From Nostocaceae cyanobacterium CSSed10_463m (GTDB lineage: Bacteria; Cyanobacteriota; Cyanobacteriia; Cyanobacteriales; Nostocaceae), in contig PWQB01000525.1 in assembly GCA_003556955.1 (NCBI GenBank), positions 1 through 5,322 on the forward strand: a DNA stretch of 5,322 nucleotides, in the 5' to 3' direction. A model generated the notes under the pieces. It ran no database searches. It was not told the origin of the DNA and was given only the letters and a program-made list of their open reading frames with translations. The first letter of the stretch is position 1. Each line of letters begins with the position of its first letter. The position numbers were made by a program, and so were the translations under genes. Positions 4,159 to 5,322 of this stretch are shown here, piece after piece.

Positions 4159-5322
4159 TTACTGATATAGCCAAACCCGCAGCAGAGAAAGAAGTTGCTC
4201 TGTATCCACAGGTTTAGTGATATAATCAGAAGCTCCCGATTCAATGCATTTTTGGCGATCGCCTGGCATAGCTTTAGCTGTTAAGGCAATAATCGGTAAG
4301 GAGCGAAATTGCTGTTGTTGGCGAATAGCTATGGTTGTTTCATAGCCATCCATTTCTGGCATCATGATATCCATTAAGATAGCATCAATATCAGGATTAG
4401 CTTGTAATACTTCTATACCATCTCTGCCATTTTCAGCAAATAAAACTTCCATTTGATAGCTTTCTAAAAAGCTGGTAATAGCAAAAATGTTTCGCAAATC
4501 ATCATCGACAATCAAAATTTTACGATTAGCTAAAACTGGATCGGTTTGACGCAGTTTCTCTAACATCTGACGTTTTGGTGGTGGTAAGTCTGCCTGGACG
4601 CGATGCAAAAATAAAGCAGTTTCATCTAATAAACGCTCAGGCGATCGCACGTTTTTAATAATAATTGTTTCTGCCAATCGTCGCAGTTGAGTATCTTCTT
4701 GTCTAGTTAATTCCTTGCCTGTATAAACTATAATGGGCAATTGCAAAAGGCTGGATTGCTGTTTGATTTTTTCAATCAATTCCAAACCACTCATATCCGG
4801 CAAACCTAAATCCAAAACCATACAATCAAATCGCTGTGATTGTAAAATTTCTAAGGCTTGATTTCCCGTACTCACTGCTGTACTTTGGACATCACCATTA
4901 CCAATCAATTCCATAATACTTTGAGCTTGTACGGGGTCATCTTCAATAATTAACAGATTTCTCACCTTCCGCTCAATAAAGCCCTTAATTTCAGTTAATG
5001 CTTGATTTAAAACCTCTGGAGATATGGGTTTTTGTAAATAAGTAATTGCACCTAACTGTAAACCCCGTTTTTTCCGATCATCTACAGAAAGAATATGGAC
5101 AGGAATATGTCTGGTTTCCGCATCACGCTTTAAACGATCTAGTACTGTCCAACCATCCATATCTGGCATTTGGATATCTAAGGTAATAGCATCGGGTTTA
5201 AACTGCTGCGCTAAAGCCAAACCTGCTTTACTTTCTAAAGCTATAATCACCTTAAAACCTTCTTGACGTGCCATTTCTAGAAAGATACGGGCGAATTTAA
5301 CATCATCTTCCACAATTAGCAA
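4159..5322 (-). CDS. Triple-receiver C-terminal part of a probable hybrid sensor kinase
   Basis: The frame is open at the right window edge (first visible codon TTG, a leucine in LLIVEDD), so the N-terminus is missing and only 387 residues are seen. Three receiver domains follow each other. REC1 (about 1-115) has D6/D7, D49 in TLDIQMPDMDG, S79 and K98-P99. REC2 (about 122-238) has D128/D129, D171 in VLDLGLPDMSG, T201 and K223 followed by N instead of P. REC3 (about 268-385) has D273-D275, D318 in MDIMMPEMDG, T348 and K370-P371. All three keep the phosphoacceptor aspartate. In cyanobacteria this layout normally ends a large hybrid kinase with HAMP or GAF domains, HisKA and HATPase; that the missing part is such a kinase is inferred. 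The stop is 58 nt before cheR, so they may form an operon. Confidence 0.9.
   Translation of the reverse strand: MLIVEDDVKFARIFLEMARQEGFKVIIALESKAGLALAQQFKPDAITLDIQMPDMDGWTVLDRLKRDAETRHIPVHILSVDDRKKRGLQLGAITYLQKPISPEVLNQALTEIKGFIERKVRNLLIIEDDPVQAQSIMELIGNGDVQSTAVSTGNQALEILQSQRFDCMVLDLGLPDMSGLELIEKIKQQSSLLQLPIIVYTGKELTRQEDTQLRRLAETIIIKNVRSPERLLDETALFLHRVQADLPPPKRQMLEKLRQTDPVLANRKILIVDDDLRNIFAITSFLESYQMEVLFAENGRDGIEVLQANPDIDAILMDIMMPEMDGYETTIAIRQQQQFRSLPIIALTAKAMPGDRQKCIESGASDYITKPVDTEQLLSLLRVWLYQ
4255..4262. repeat. HIP1 octamer in REC3
   Basis: GCGATCGC, spanning the G354-D355-R356 codons after the conserved LTAKAMP segment of the third receiver. Confidence 0.9.
4641..4648. repeat. HIP1 octamer in REC2
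   Basis: GCGATCGC, spanning V225-R226-S227-P228 next to the K223 region of the second receiver. Confidence 0.9.

Overview
The window looks like chromosomal DNA from a filamentous, heterocyst-forming type cyanobacterium (Nostoc/Anabaena group). The evidence is six copies of the HIP1 octamer GCGATCGC in 5.3 kb, a heptameric tandem repeat of the STRR kind common in these genomes, and a divergent thioredoxin/ArsR pair that matches the trxA2-rexT pair described in Anabaena sp. PCC 7120. This assignment rests on recognition, not on a database search.

Left part (1-865): a redox module. On the minus strand, a one-domain thioredoxin (trxA2, 115-444) is followed after 73 nt by the first codons of another minus-strand gene that leaves the window at its left edge. 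Divergent from trxA2, across 79 nt, lies rexT (524-865), an ArsR-fold repressor whose only two cysteines are adjacent (C40-C41). The gap between them holds a clean inverted repeat (471-485), a good operator candidate. In the published model for this pair, peroxide forms the C40-C41 disulfide, the repressor leaves DNA, TrxA2 is made, and TrxA2 with thioredoxin reductase reduces RexT again.

Middle and right part (891-5322): a four-gene signalling cluster, all on the minus strand. Its transcription order is a large protein ending in three receiver domains (4159-5322, 5' end outside the window), cheR (3270-4100), cheB (2698-3270), and a hybrid sensor kinase with REC-PAS-HisKA-HATPase order (891-2570). 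cheR and cheB overlap by one base (TAGTG). CheB has only the methylesterase domain, without the usual receiver. The visible part holds no chemoreceptor, CheA, CheW or pilus gene. The cluster is therefore best read as an orphan CheR/CheB methylation module placed between two phosphorelay proteins, with an unknown methylation target.

rexT and the hybrid kinase gene converge at about 866-906, where three AATGACT repeats sit on the kinase stop codon. No stretch above 300 nt lacks a gene. The longest gap is 2571-2697 (127 nt), where no convincing promoter or terminator could be identified. No mobile element, CRISPR array, tRNA or rRNA was seen.
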